Below, piece after piece: positions 17,415-26,809 of a stretch of 64,000 nucleotides of DNA. The position numbers and the translations under genes are program-made. Positions within the stretch are counted from its first letter, which is position 1; every line of letters begins with the position of its first letter. This stretch comes from Phaeobacter gallaeciensis DSM 26640 (GTDB lineage: Bacteria; Pseudomonadota; Alphaproteobacteria; Rhodobacterales; Rhodobacteraceae), in contig NC_023138.1 in the NCBI RefSeq assembly GCF_000511385.1, forward strand, positions 191,494-255,493, in the 5' to 3' direction. The notes below the pieces were generated by a model. The model saw only the letters and a program-made list of their open reading frames with translations, had not been told where the DNA came from and made no database searches.

Positions 17415-17780
17415 GGCTATCATTCGATTAGCGAAGGCCCCCGGATTTCCGGGGGCTTTTTTGTTTCATAACTGGGTAAGACAGGTCTGATCGGCCTTGT
17501 TGCACCAATCAAAAGCTGAGCGCAGTCTTCCTTTCCCCGGATAGGCTTATTTATCCCAAAGGCCGCGTAACAGGCATCTCAAGCGCCGCGTAGTCGTTCA
17601 GCACGGCTGATACGAACCGGCCGCTCGGCAACCTAGCGCTCGTGTGATGTCAGACTCTCCTCATTGAGTAACTCCTTGGCGTCTAATAGGAGCTCAGTTG
17701 AGGGTAGCGCGCTCCCGTGCACAACAAAACTACCCTTAATGTGAATTATGTTAAATATATCGCAATCACGAAACTGAGTA
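17415..17780. other. intergenic region between xoxF and MocR gene
   Basis: This 366-bp stretch between convergent genes holds the xoxF terminator at its left end. The remainder shows no ORF, repeat or RNA gene that I can support. Confidence 0.6.
17437..17462 (+). terminator. Rho-independent terminator of xoxF
   Basis: GCCCCCGGA (17437-17445) pairs perfectly with TCCGGGGGC (17448-17456), followed by six T. It starts 22 bp after the xoxF stop. Confidence 0.95.
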
Positions 17781-19244
17781 TCAGGCTCTCAACGCTGCCG
17801 CGAGAGCTCGGACACCTTTCTCTAGGTGCTCCTCCGAAAATCCCGCGAACCCCATGACAAGCCCTCGGCTCACAGGTGGGCCTGCGAAAAAGGACGACAA
17901 AGGCTGCACGGTAACCCCGGCGGATTTAGCCCGTTCTACCGCTTCAGTATCGCTCATGCGGCTCTGTAGATCTGGCGTCAAACTAGCGACCAGATGCATT
18001 CCGGCAGGCACGGGATCGACAATCAAAAGATCCGCGGCATGCAGCTTGATTGCCGTCAAAACTGCCGCCTGCCGTTTGGCATATAGGCGCCGCATGCGTC
18101 GGATGTGTATGGCGAAGTCACCGCTTTGCATGAACCGTGCCAGGACCGGCTGCAGCATCAGCGATGCCTGCTGATCTAACTGGGGCAATGCCGACCTCAC
18201 CTTGGGCAACATTGACTTCGGGAAAACCACAAACCCTAGCCTCAATGCGGAAAAAATCACTTTAGAGAAGCTGCCGACGTAAATCACCCGATCCTGATTG
18301 CTGAGGCTCATCATGGCGGGAAGCGGTTTACCTTGGAACCGGTATTCACTGTCGAAGTCGTCTTCGATCACATAGGCGTTGCGGGCGACGGCCCATTCGA
18401 TCAGCTCAAGCCGACGGGACAGTGGCATTGTGACGCCGAGCGGATAGTGGCGCGATGGGGTCACGATCGCCGCCTTCGCCCGAGGGGTCGTTTGAAGCGC
18501 CGTCTTGATATCGAGTCCCTGTTGGTCGACCGGCGACGGAACAGAGACAAGCCGGTTGTGGTGCACAGCCCGGTTCAGGACGGCGTATCCCGGCTCCTCG
18601 ATCAACACCTCGTCTCCTTCGCTGAGCGTTGCACCGGCAATCAGACCGATGGCTTCGACAACACCTGATGTGATGAAAACCTGCTCTGCCGTGCAGGGCA
18701 ATCCACGCCATTCGCGCAAATGATCCGCAATAGCTTCCCGCAGAGGCGGCCAGCCAAATGGATCGATACGCGACAGCAGCGCCGCATCCGGCCTTCGCCA
18801 GGTCTGATCATGATGACGCGCCCATTGCCGGTACGGGAACAGTGTTAGTTCGGGTGAGGAGGTATCAAATGGCTGCAAGGGCGCGGAAGGGGCCGCCCTT
18901 TCTGGTATGATATCGGACCTGACCTGATCCACATGGGGCGCAGCGCCGGACTGCATCTCTGGCACCTGATCCGGCAATTCTGCTTCGACATAGACGCCCG
19001 ACCGTGCGCGCCCCTCCAGATACCCTTCGCTGATCAACTGATCGATGACCGCAGAGACCGTCACCCGAGAGACCGACAACTCCTCGGCCAGCGTTCGACT
19101 GGAGGGGAGTTTTGATCCCGGAGCTATCATTCTGTCCAGAATCAACCGCCTCAGCTGCGTAAGAAGCTGCACCTGAAGCGTGTCTGCACCATCGCGATCA
19201 AGGGAGAGGGACAGCAGTGCCGCCCCCGTTCTGGCTTTAGTCAT
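17781..19244 (-). CDS. MocR/PdxR-family transcriptional regulator with aminotransferase-like domain
   Basis: The product is 487 residues. The N-terminal winged-helix GntR domain (about 15-95) reads LILDRMIAPGSKLPSSRTLAEEL and VSRVTVSAVIDQL. It is followed by a fold-type I aminotransferase-like domain with the PLP-lysine context VGSFSKVIFSALRLGF. Such regulators sense PLP or an amino compound and usually control pyridoxal or amine metabolism genes nearby. No obvious partner gene is divergent here; it lies 116 bp downstream of the dmdD-like gene in the same direction, so its target cannot be read from context. Confidence 0.88.
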   Translation of the reverse strand: MTKARTGAALLSLSLDRDGADTLQVQLLTQLRRLILDRMIAPGSKLPSSRTLAEELSVSRVTVSAVIDQLISEGYLEGRARSGVYVEAELPDQVPEMQSGAAPHVDQVRSDIIPERAAPSAPLQPFDTSSPELTLFPYRQWARHHDQTWRRPDAALLSRIDPFGWPPLREAIADHLREWRGLPCTAEQVFITSGVVEAIGLIAGATLSEGDEVLIEEPGYAVLNRAVHHNRLVSVPSPVDQQGLDIKTALQTTPRAKAAIVTPSRHYPLGVTMPLSRRLELIEWAVARNAYVIEDDFDSEYRFQGKPLPAMMSLSNQDRVIYVGSFSKVIFSALRLGFVVFPKSMLPKVRSALPQLDQQASLMLQPVLARFMQSGDFAIHIRRMRRLYAKRQAAVLTAIKLHAADLLIVDPVPAGMHLVASLTPDLQSRMSDTEAVERAKSAGVTVQPLSSFFAGPPVSRGLVMGFAGFSEEHLEKGVRALAAALRA

Positions 19245-19360
19245 TCCTCAAGAATTGCTGTATTTGATCAAGCCAGTCAAGCCGGCATCACCCACCCGGA
19301 ATACTCCCCTGCGACGCGGTCCCGCCCTCCCCTCGTCGGTTTGACGGGACCAATATCGCG

Positions 19361-20167
19361 CTAGTCGTTCGGGCGCACCCGAGCCGCGGTTTTATTGGCG
19401 AAAGCCTCAAGCCGTGCACGGGCGGCCGGTTGTGTGTTCACCACGCCTGCAACAACAGCTTCGGCGTAAGCCGCGTCCATGCCGGACATATTGTTGAGAT
19501 GGCTGATCGCAGAGCAGATGGCATAATTGGTGAGCGGCAGGTTTTCGGCTGCCCGATCAGCAAGCTCAAGCGCCTTGTCAAAGCTGGAACCATCAGTGAT
19601 GTACTGCGCCAATCCCAGATCAACTGCCTCCTGCCCCTGATAGACACGCCCCATCAGGATCATGTCGATCATACGGGATTTGCCGATCAAATCAGACACC
19701 CGAATAGTTGCGCCACCCCCAGTGAAAATCCCACGTTGCCCCTCTGGCAAAGCAAAATATGTGGTGTGATCCATCACACGAATATGGGCGGCGCTGGCAA
19801 GCTCCAGACCGCCCCCAACCACCGCGCCCTGCAGTGCTGCGATCACCGGTACACCGCCATATTCCATCTTGTTGAACGCCTCATGCCAGCGCAGGCAGAC
19901 ATGCATGAATTCATCTGGGCTTCGGTCTTCTTTCCAATGCTCAACCAGATCCAGACCGGCGCAGAAATGGTCGCCCTTCCCGGCGAGGACCACCGCCTTT
20001 ACCCCCTTGCGATGAGCATTGCTGAAGAACTGAACCAGTTCCTCGATCGTGGCGGTATCCAGCGCGTTGCGCTTGCTAGGGCGATCAAGGCTTACGACGC
20101 AGACGCCGTTGTCGCGCACGTCGATTGCAAGGTTCTGATATGAGCTGAAACTGTCTTTTGCCAACAT
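19361..20167 (-). CDS. dmdD: crotonase family, probable methylthioacryloyl-CoA hydratase
   Basis: The product is 268 residues. AAAGGA precedes the ATG. The crotonase oxyanion motif is in [11 protein letters not shown] and [15 protein letters not shown]. The catalytic glutamates fall at 122 and 142, one residue offset from the Glu121/Glu141 I remember for Ruegeria DmdD, and the N-terminus strongly resembles that protein. DmdD hydrates methylthioacryloyl-CoA and releases methanethiol and acetaldehyde in DMSP demethylation. The gene follows a dmdC-like dehydrogenase by 55 bp in the same orientation, matching the dmdC-dmdD pair of roseobacters. A generic enoyl-CoA hydratase role is the alternative. 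Confidence 0.75.
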   Translation of the reverse strand: MLAKDSFSSYQNLAIDVRDNGVCVVSLDRPSKRNALDTATIEELVQFFSNAHRKGVKAVVLAGKGDHFCAGLDLVEHWKEDRSPDEFMHVCLRWHEAFNKMEYGGVPVIAALQGAVVGGGLELASAAHIRVMDHTTYFALPEGQRGIFTGGGATIRVSDLIGKSRMIDMILMGRVYQGQEAVDLGLAQYITDGSSFDKALELADRAAENLPLTNYAICSAISHLNNMSGMDAAYAEAVVAGVVNTQPAARARLEAFANKTAARVRPND

Positions 20168-20222
20168 GGCTGGATCCTTTCGGACTAGGAGATGTGCCCG
20201 GAGGCGGATATTTTATCGGAGG

Positions 20223-21995
20223 TCAGAGCTGGCTGGCTTCATCAAGAAGGCTGGTTGCGCCCGTCATGATGCGCGCACGATCACTCTCGCATTCGACCAG
20301 AACATGATGCGCAAATATCTGCGCGGTGGTGATTTTTTGCGCCATGAATTCGGTCTCGTTCCCCCTTTGCTGTTCCGCCTCAGCAGCGCGCGCGGCGCGC
20401 GCCAGCTGCCAGCCGGCAGCAAGCGTACCGGTGAGGTTGAGGAAGGGCACACTGCCCCCAAATGCGGCTCTGGGTTCATTGGGGGCGGTTTCCAGCAGCC
20501 AGGCCAGGCTGGCATCAAACGCCCGCCTGGCCTCGCCAAGACGTACCGCGATATCCTGCAGTTTGGCGCTCCCTGTTTGTAACGCAGCCTCGGTGTCTGC
20601 AATCATAGCGGAGAACCGGCGCGCCGTTTGACCGGCATCTCGCAAAACCTTGCGCCCAAGCAGGTCGTTGGCCTGAATGGCGGTGGTGCCTTCATAGATC
20701 GGCAGAATGCGCGCATCCCGGTAAAACTGCGCCACACCGGTTTCTTCGATGAACCCCATGCCGCCGTGGATCTGCACCCCGAGTGATGCTACCTCAACCG
20801 CCCGCTCCGAACAGAACCCCTTGACCAAGGGAACCAGAAATTCAGCCACCGGCGCGGTCTCGGCGCGGATGTCATCATCGCCGTTTTGGGACAAATCCAG
20901 CCAACCCGCCGCAGCCATACTCAGAGAGCGCCCCCCTTCGACCAGTGCTCGCATACGCAGAACCATCCGGCGCACATCGGGATGACCAATGATCGCCGTT
21001 GTCTTGTCAGGGTCCAGCCCAATCGCCTGGCCCTGTACCCGTTCCTTGGCGTAGGACAGCGCATGTTGATAGGCGCGTTCAGAAACAGCGACGCCCTGTA
21101 CCCCAACCGCAAACCGCGCGGCGTTCATCATGGTGAACATGTATTCAAGACCGCGGTTCTCCTCCCCGATCAGATAGCCGGTGGCATCGGCATACTCCAA
21201 AACAGCCGTGGGACTCGCCCGTACTCCCAGCTTGTGTTCAATACTGACGCAATCGACGCTGTTGCGGTCGCCGGGTGTGCCCTCCTGATCAACGAGGAAC
21301 TTGGGCACCAGAAACAGGCTTAGCCCCCGGTGGCCCTCCGGCGCGCCCGGCGTCCGGGCCAGAACCAAATGAATAATATTCTCCGATAGCTCATGCGCGC
21401 CATAGGTGATAAAAATCTTGGTGCCGCTGACCCCGTAGCTGCCATCCGCGCGCGGCTCTGCCTTGCAACGCACACGCCCCAGATCGCTGCCGGCTTGTGG
21501 CTCTGTCAGGTTCATAGTTCCGGTCCAACGGCCGGAGACCAGCGGGCGCAGATAGAGCTCTTTCTGCGCCTCGCTTCCCGACAATTGCAGCGCGTCAATG
21601 GCACCATCTGTAAGAAGCGGGCAGAGGCCAAAGCTCATGTCTGCCGCGTTCAGAATTTCGGTGGCTGCCGCGCCGACCACGCGGGGCAGCCCCATTCCAC
21701 CATGATCGGCCGGGTGAGCCAGGCTTTGCCATCCCATGTCAACGAACTGTGCGTAGGCAGCCGCAAAGGCCTCTGGCAGAACGACCTTATCTCCATCCAG
21801 CCGTGCCCCCGTGGTGTCGCCGACAGCCGACAGCGGCGCGATCAGATCAGTGCAAAACCGGCCCAATTCCTCCAGCGCGGCCCGGGCATCGGTGCGATCA
21901 ATCTCACCGTATTTCTCAAGGGCGCTGACCTGCGGCCATTGCGAAAGATGGTCGAGATTAAACATCATGTCACGGATCGGAGCTTCATAAGCCAT
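20223..21995 (-). CDS. dmdC: acyl-CoA dehydrogenase, probable 3-methylmercaptopropionyl-CoA dehydrogenase
   Basis: The product is 590 residues, the longer acyl-CoA dehydrogenase type that carries an extra C-terminal helical domain, as DmdC does. Landmarks are TGTMNLTEPQAGSDLG, the GTKIFITYGAHE strand, QIHGGMGFIEETGVAQFYRDARI and the catalytic-Glu segment LPIYEGTTAIQ. DmdC converts methylmercaptopropionyl-CoA to methylthioacryloyl-CoA. The next gene is dmdD-like, which supports the DMSP assignment, although related long-chain dehydrogenases exist. An AraC regulator is divergent across a palindrome-bearing promoter region. Confidence 0.75.
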   Translation of the reverse strand: MAYEAPIRDMMFNLDHLSQWPQVSALEKYGEIDRTDARAALEELGRFCTDLIAPLSAVGDTTGARLDGDKVVLPEAFAAAYAQFVDMGWQSLAHPADHGGMGLPRVVGAAATEILNAADMSFGLCPLLTDGAIDALQLSGSEAQKELYLRPLVSGRWTGTMNLTEPQAGSDLGRVRCKAEPRADGSYGVSGTKIFITYGAHELSENIIHLVLARTPGAPEGHRGLSLFLVPKFLVDQEGTPGDRNSVDCVSIEHKLGVRASPTAVLEYADATGYLIGEENRGLEYMFTMMNAARFAVGVQGVAVSERAYQHALSYAKERVQGQAIGLDPDKTTAIIGHPDVRRMVLRMRALVEGGRSLSMAAAGWLDLSQNGDDDIRAETAPVAEFLVPLVKGFCSERAVEVASLGVQIHGGMGFIEETGVAQFYRDARILPIYEGTTAIQANDLLGRKVLRDAGQTARRFSAMIADTEAALQTGSAKLQDIAVRLGEARRAFDASLAWLLETAPNEPRAAFGGSVPFLNLTGTLAAGWQLARAARAAEAEQQRGNETEFMAQKITTAQIFAHHVLVECESDRARIMTGATSLLDEASQL

Positions 21996-22067
21996 TGGCG
22001 CCTCGTTGATGTGCTAGCTGTTGCCGATTGTCTAAGCTATGGCCAGAAGACTGCCCATTCCAGAATT

Positions 22068-22096
22068 TGACAAACGACTTTCCGAAAGTGACAAAT
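22068..22096. promoter_or_regulatory. palindromic operator between dmdC and AraC genes
   Basis: A perfect palindrome ACTTTC-C-GAAAGT (22077-22089) is flanked by the similar motifs TTGACAAACG and GACAAATCG. It lies between the two divergent start codons if the AraC gene starts at 22117. Confidence 0.45.
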
Positions 22097-22116
22097 CGAC
22101 GTATTCTATTGCCTCT

Positions 22117-23142
22117 ATGACACGCCCTAATCCAGACACGCTGGCAACCGTTTCACTGCCCTTCATCGAAGACTGGCTGTCCGCTCTTCAGCCCTGCTGT
22201 GATGTGGATCAGATACACAGGATCCTGTCTCACTGCGGTCTGTCCCAACTTGTCAACTCAAAGCCCGAGGCAAACAGAGCCACTCAGCGCGTTACACTGG
22301 ATCAGATCGTTAAGCTCTATCAAATTGCCGCTGCAGAAACCGGCGATGAGATGCCTGGCCTGTGGAGCCGTCCGGTTCGTCCACGGGCGCTTCAGCACCT
22401 GCTCACAACTGTGCGCGAAGCTGGAACTCTGCCGGCAGCACTCTATCGGTTTTCGACGTTTTGGAATCTGATACTGGACGACTACTGCATTGAACTAAAA
22501 TCCGAAAAATCAAAGATCACTCTAAGCCTCATGCCACGTGGCGCGCCGGAAGCTCACCGTTTCGGGCATATGCTCCTGCTCAAATTAGCGCATGGATTGC
22601 TGTCTTGGCTTGCAGGTTACGAGGTACCGGTTCGCGCTGTGCAGTTTGCATTTGACCAACCCGATTTTGCGCAGGACTACGGGGTGATTTTTCCCGCCCC
22701 GGTGCGCTTCTCTCAGTGGTGTTCTGCGATTTCATTTGATCCGCAACAGCTGGGACCCCCGCAACCTCGTAGCCCGGCGGAACTTGCGGCATTCCTGGAT
22801 CGGGCGCCGCGGGACTGGATTTTCACCGGTTTTCGCGAGCATCGGCTGTCCCTGCAGATCCGGGATTTTCTTTATCGATCAAACTGGGAAGACTGCCGTC
22901 TGGGGGACGCGGCGGCGATGCTAAATGTGACACCTCGCACGCTTATGCGACGGCTGGAGGATGAGGCGACGTCCTTCCAGTCCATCAAGGACGCTTTACG
23001 CCGTGACATCGCCATCCGTGACCTGCGGGCTGGTCACAAATCCATCGAGGACATCTCCGACGACCTTGGCTTTTCATCGGCTGCGAACTTTCACCGCGCC
23101 TTCCGTCGCTGGACCGGGGGAACAACCAGTTCGTATCGGTAG
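22117..23142 (+). CDS. AraC-family transcriptional regulator
   Basis: The product is 341 residues if translation starts at the ATG at 22117; an ATG at 22039 would add 26 residues and leave only 43 bp for the divergent promoters. The N-terminal domain resembles the arabinose-binding-like domain of OruR/ArgR-type AraC proteins (FIEDWLSALQPCCDVDQ...). The C-terminal double helix-turn-helix includes LGDAAAMLNVTPRTLMRRL and IEDISDDLGFSSAANFHRAFRRWTG, the full AraC signature. Divergence from the dmdC-dmdD-like genes suggests it controls them, perhaps in response to a DMSP-derived acid. Confidence 0.85.
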   Translation: MTRPNPDTLATVSLPFIEDWLSALQPCCDVDQIHRILSHCGLSQLVNSKPEANRATQRVTLDQIVKLYQIAAAETGDEMPGLWSRPVRPRALQHLLTTVREAGTLPAALYRFSTFWNLILDDYCIELKSEKSKITLSLMPRGAPEAHRFGHMLLLKLAHGLLSWLAGYEVPVRAVQFAFDQPDFAQDYGVIFPAPVRFSQWCSAISFDPQQLGPPQPRSPAELAAFLDRAPRDWIFTGFREHRLSLQIRDFLYRSNWEDCRLGDAAAMLNVTPRTLMRRLEDEATSFQSIKDALRRDIAIRDLRAGHKSIEDISDDLGFSSAANFHRAFRRWTGGTTSSYR

Positions 23143-23281
23143 CTTCTTGGCAAAGTGACATGGAATATCCATTTGCATTCGAAGAGAGGATGCCTTGCTT
23201 TGCACCCCAGCATTGATCGTCATTTTGACAGGTCAGATTTACAAAGCCATGGTACTTAAAAGAAATCGCTACGGATATTCT

Positions 23282-25555
23282 ATGACGCATTCAGACTTCG
23301 CGATCACATCGGATAAGGTTCTGGAACGTCAGTTGCGCACGCAGTGCCTCGCAGGAACCACCCTACTGGACTGCGTTGCCCTACCCCAAAGCACCGGCTA
23401 TCTGGCCAGACTCTTCTTCAAATCTGGTACTCGGCTCGAAGACATCTCAACACCGCACACGACTGCTTCCCCAATTCGGAGCGGAAACGGCGCTGTGATC
23501 CTAGATACTCCCATATCAAGCCCTACCGACCCGATTGCGCTTGATATAGAGGGGCAATCATTCAGCCTCACTGCGGAACCTGTGGAAACCAGCTTGTTTG
23601 CCGGTCTCAATGTGCTGCTTGCAATCCGCAATGGTGAAAGCCCGAAAACAGCCGCGACCTGGATGCAATATCATGCAACGCAGCATGGAATGCAGGCGGC
23701 TGTCATTCTCGACCAAACGCCACCCGATGAAAGCCGCCTTTTCATCAGAGAACTGCGCAACTTGGCGCACACGATCAAAGGGCTAAGCCAAGTGGTCGTG
23801 ATACACTCGGAAATCCCACTGGGTCAGAAAGGACTGCCTGCAGAAGCACACCCTTTGAATGTTCGAAACGCCCCTATTAGAGATTGGTCAGCGCGGCCGC
23901 CCATAGATCCATGGAGAGCACCGCTGGGCGAGTGTCTGATCTATGAAATCATCCGAAGACGGTTCTTAAGCGCCGCGCGCGCCGTTGCAAACATAGATCT
24001 ATATGACCTATTGGCCCCGCCATCAGGGCCGAATGTCTTTGACCGCGCAGTACAGGCAGACGACAAATACATCCGCTTACTAGGAGCCCAGACCTATCCG
24101 TGGCGCGTCCGCCGGGACCAAGATGCCTCATTTGCTGATCACATCTGCACTGCGTTTGACAGCAATACCCGCCATCCACGTTGGTGCGTCGCGCCTGGCG
24201 GCAGCAAAGACGGCCATATCTGGCAGCAAAGCCAGATTATCGGAGCCATAGCCGAGCCGACGCAACCGTCAAATTTCTTTCGAAACATGGTCCTACGTCA
24301 TCCAACACGGAAAATCTCACACCTCGTGGCAAAAGGAAGCTTACTGGAATCGCCGGAGCTGCTGACACTCTCACTGGAACATCTTGGCGGCAATCCGGTG
24401 CGTATGCCTGAAAAGAAACGCCTGAATCACTCAAGCGTGGGAACCCGGACATCCGTCGTCACGACCATGAAAAACGAGGGGCCGTTCATTCTGGAATGGC
24501 TGGCCTACCATAGGGTCATCGGGGTTGATGATTTTCTCATCTACACCAACGACTGCACGGACGGCACTGATGCGCTGCTGAGGGTTCTGCAGGACAAGGA
24601 GATTGTCCAACATCGAGACAACCCCCTCCACGACACCAAGACACCCCCACAACATGCGGCATTTCAGGCGGCTCAACAGGAACCCCTTGTCCGCGACGCT
24701 GACTGGATCCTCAGCATGGATGTTGATGAATTCATCAACATCAAATGTGGTGACGGGTATCTCAGCGATCTTTATGCAGCGACGCAAGGCGCCAATATGA
24801 TCGCCATGACGTGGCGCTTGTTCGGCAACAATGACGTGTCGGAATTCTCAGGGGAGCTGGTCACGCGAGAGTTCACACGATGCGCCTATGAAATCACGCG
24901 CAGGCCTCACCAGGCATGGGGCTTCAAAACGCTGTTCCGAAATGATGGCATCTTCAAAAAGCTCGGCGTACATCGGCCCAAAGGGCTGCGGCCGCACCAC
25001 TGGAGGGATATCCATTGGGTGAATGGATCCGGGCAGGCTATGCCACAACAGATGTTCCGCAGCGGCTGGCGCTCAACCATTGAAACCTATGGGTATGATC
25101 TGGTGCAGCTCAATCATTATGCAGTGCGCAGTGCTGAGAGTTTTCTGGTCAAACGGGACCGTGGCCGTGTGAACCACACGGAACGAGATCAAGGGCTACC
25201 CTACTGGTTTCGAATGAATAATAATTCTGAGGAAGAGCGATCCATTCAACGCCTTATCCCCGAACTTGAGGCAGAAATGGCGCGGCTGTTGAGTGACCCG
25301 GATATAGCTGCCGCGCACGACTATACCTGTCGGCGGCATCGGGAACAGATTGACGAATTAAAAAAACGCGACGACATGCGAACGTTATACCAGGAAATCA
25401 CAGGCGACAGACTGCGCAAGCTGTCCCGAATGCATGCGCATTTTTGCACCAATGTGTTCCTGAACGGTCCGGATGTTATCCCGGATGAGCTCACCGAACA
25501 GGATCTTGCAGACGACTTTTTCTTTACGGTTCCTCGCACTGAAACCAAAGACTGA
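23282..25555 (+). CDS. large glycosyltransferase family 2-type protein with novel N-terminal region
   Basis: The product is 757 residues from the ATG at 23282 (in-frame starts at 23249 and TTG 23195 are alternatives; the latter has AGAGG before it). The C-terminal part from about residue 395 is a GT-A glycosyltransferase of the Glyco_tranf_2_4/family-92-like group: TTMKNEGPFILEWLAYHRVIG, FLIYTNDCTDGTDALL and the metal-binding ILSMDVDEFINI. The first 390 residues match no domain I can name. Near the end there is a charged, probably coiled-coil segment. It stands alone, with no polysaccharide cluster around it; it probably modifies a surface glycan or a protein. Confidence 0.75.
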   Translation: MTHSDFAITSDKVLERQLRTQCLAGTTLLDCVALPQSTGYLARLFFKSGTRLEDISTPHTTASPIRSGNGAVILDTPISSPTDPIALDIEGQSFSLTAEPVETSLFAGLNVLLAIRNGESPKTAATWMQYHATQHGMQAAVILDQTPPDESRLFIRELRNLAHTIKGLSQVVVIHSEIPLGQKGLPAEAHPLNVRNAPIRDWSARPPIDPWRAPLGECLIYEIIRRRFLSAARAVANIDLYDLLAPPSGPNVFDRAVQADDKYIRLLGAQTYPWRVRRDQDASFADHICTAFDSNTRHPRWCVAPGGSKDGHIWQQSQIIGAIAEPTQPSNFFRNMVLRHPTRKISHLVAKGSLLESPELLTLSLEHLGGNPVRMPEKKRLNHSSVGTRTSVVTTMKNEGPFILEWLAYHRVIGVDDFLIYTNDCTDGTDALLRVLQDKEIVQHRDNPLHDTKTPPQHAAFQAAQQEPLVRDADWILSMDVDEFINIKCGDGYLSDLYAATQGANMIAMTWRLFGNNDVSEFSGELVTREFTRCAYEITRRPHQAWGFKTLFRNDGIFKKLGVHRPKGLRPHHWRDIHWVNGSGQAMPQQMFRSGWRSTIETYGYDLVQLNHYAVRSAESFLVKRDRGRVNHTERDQGLPYWFRMNNNSEEERSIQRLIPELEAEMARLLSDPDIAAAHDYTCRRHREQIDELKKRDDMRTLYQEITGDRLRKLSRMHAHFCTNVFLNGPDVIPDELTEQDLADDFFFTVPRTETKD

Positions 25556-25670
25556 GAGAGCGCCCGTGACAGGTGACAGATCCTGCTGAGCGGCAAGGAT
25601 GTGCTGGGATCGTGACAACGGCTCTCGGCAGACGATCTAGGAGGCAGCAAGAAAATTCATATCTTGCGGT

Positions 25671-25687
25671 TTGTTATATTATAAAAT
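25671..25687. promoter_or_regulatory. Zur-box-like operator upstream of the zrg-type operon
   Basis: The 17-bp site TTGTTATATTATAAAAT agrees with the Zur consensus ATGTTATAATATAACAT at 14 of 17 positions. It ends 30 bp before the Zur-like gene, so autoregulation and zinc control of the whole operon are likely. Confidence 0.6.
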
Positions 25688-25716
25688 AATAAACCGTGCA
25701 GCGAGGGAGTCTTGAT

Positions 25717-26103
25717 ATGAGAAAACGCGCTGCTGCTCGGCAACAGGATGTACTGAACGTACTGAAGGCATGTGACAAGCCGATGACTGCGTATCAAATT
25801 CTTGAACAACTTCAGATATCTGAGCCTAATATTGCGCCCCCGACCGTCTATCGTACGCTTTCGGCGCTGACCCACCAGGGGCGCGCTCACCGTCTTGAAT
25901 CGATTAATGCCTTTGTGCCCTGCCGTTGCAGCCATGCGGAGAGCGTGCCCGTCTTGGCGATATGTGACGATTGCGGCAGTGTTGACGAACATGACGGTAG
26001 CGAGCTGCTACCAAAACTTACGGCCCTGACCGACCAGAATGCTTTTCACGCCGTGCGGCATATTGTCGAAATCCACGGATTGTGCGGCGCATGCGCCGCC
26101 TGA
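25717..26103 (+). CDS. Fur-family regulator, Zur-like (short form)
   Basis: The product is 128 residues; ATG at 25717 follows GAGGGAG. The winged helix spans MTAYQILEQLQIS and PPTVYRTLSALTHQGRAHRLE. The metal-site cysteines are CDDCG and a C-terminal CGAC, with His in HAVRHIVEIHG. It heads an operon with a His-rich protein and an ABC transporter, which points to zinc. A second, longer Zur-like gene lies at 44360. Which of the two is the housekeeping Zur cannot be told from sequence alone. Confidence 0.82.
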   Translation: MRKRAAARQQDVLNVLKACDKPMTAYQILEQLQISEPNIAPPTVYRTLSALTHQGRAHRLESINAFVPCRCSHAESVPVLAICDDCGSVDEHDGSELLPKLTALTDQNAFHAVRHIVEIHGLCGACAA

Positions 26104-26131
26104 TCGACTGTTAACATATTGGATATTGATC

Positions 26132-26803
26132 ATGAAACGAACTCTCTCATTGCTTGCTATCGTCACCGCTCTGCCTGCATTGGCGGAGGGCACGCGCGAA
26201 CTTGATGCCCATGAACACGGCGTTGGGACGCTCAACATTGCGATCGAAAACACAACCGTCTCAATGGAATTCGAAGCCCCGGGGGCAGATATCGTCGGGT
26301 TTGAATACGCCGCCAAAAGTGAGGCAGATATCTCCGCGGTTAACACTGCACTTGCCACACTCAGCTCACCTTTGCAGCTGTTCGTCGTCCCGGATTCAGC
26401 GCTCTGCAGCATAGTGGATGCTCATGCAGCACTTGAAAGCGGGGAGGAACATGAGGATCACGCTGACGAACACGGGCATGAGGAGCATGCCGATGATGAA
26501 CACACGCATGATCACGGGCATGAGGATCATGAAAAACATGACGACGCTGAACATGAGGAACATGAACACGAAGAGCACGATAGTGATCATCATGATGGTC
26601 ACGCAGAGCATGCGGCCCACTCCGAGTTTCATGCCAACTACGTGCTAGACTGTGCGAATCCTGAAGCGTTGAGCGACATAACATTTGCCTATTTCACTGC
26701 CTTTCAGCAGGCGCAAAGTGTGGATGTGCAAGTGATCAGATCAACTGGCGCACAGGCCTATCAGGTTGACCGTAACGCGCCAGTCTTAAACTTGGAGCCG
26801 TGA
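26132..26803 (+). CDS. ZrgA-like (DUF2796) histidine-rich periplasmic zinc protein
   Basis: The product is 223 residues with a signal peptide ending at ALA-EG. It opens with the family hallmark DAHEHGVGTLNIAIEN and has a central low-complexity block (about residues 105-168) made almost only of His, Glu, Asp and Gly, surely metal binding. DUF2796/ZrgA proteins occur with an ABC ATPase, an FtsX-type permease and a DUF3299 protein, as here, and in Vibrio the zrg genes support zinc uptake. The gene lies 28 bp after the Zur-like regulator. Confidence 0.85.
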   Translation: MKRTLSLLAIVTALPALAEGTRELDAHEHGVGTLNIAIENTTVSMEFEAPGADIVGFEYAAKSEADISAVNTALATLSSPLQLFVVPDSALCSIVDAHAALESGEEHEDHADEHGHEEHADDEHTHDHGHEDHEKHDDAEHEEHEHEEHDSDHHDGHAEHAAHSEFHANYVLDCANPEALSDITFAYFTAFQQAQSVDVQVIRSTGAQAYQVDRNAPVLNLEP

Positions 26804-26809
26804 CCCCTG

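Noticed and set aside
26438..26632. Repetitive GAT/CAT-rich tract as a DNA repeat element
   Set aside because: It encodes the His/Asp/Glu-rich metal-binding segment of the ZrgA-like protein; the same explanation holds for 43690-43890 in znuA.
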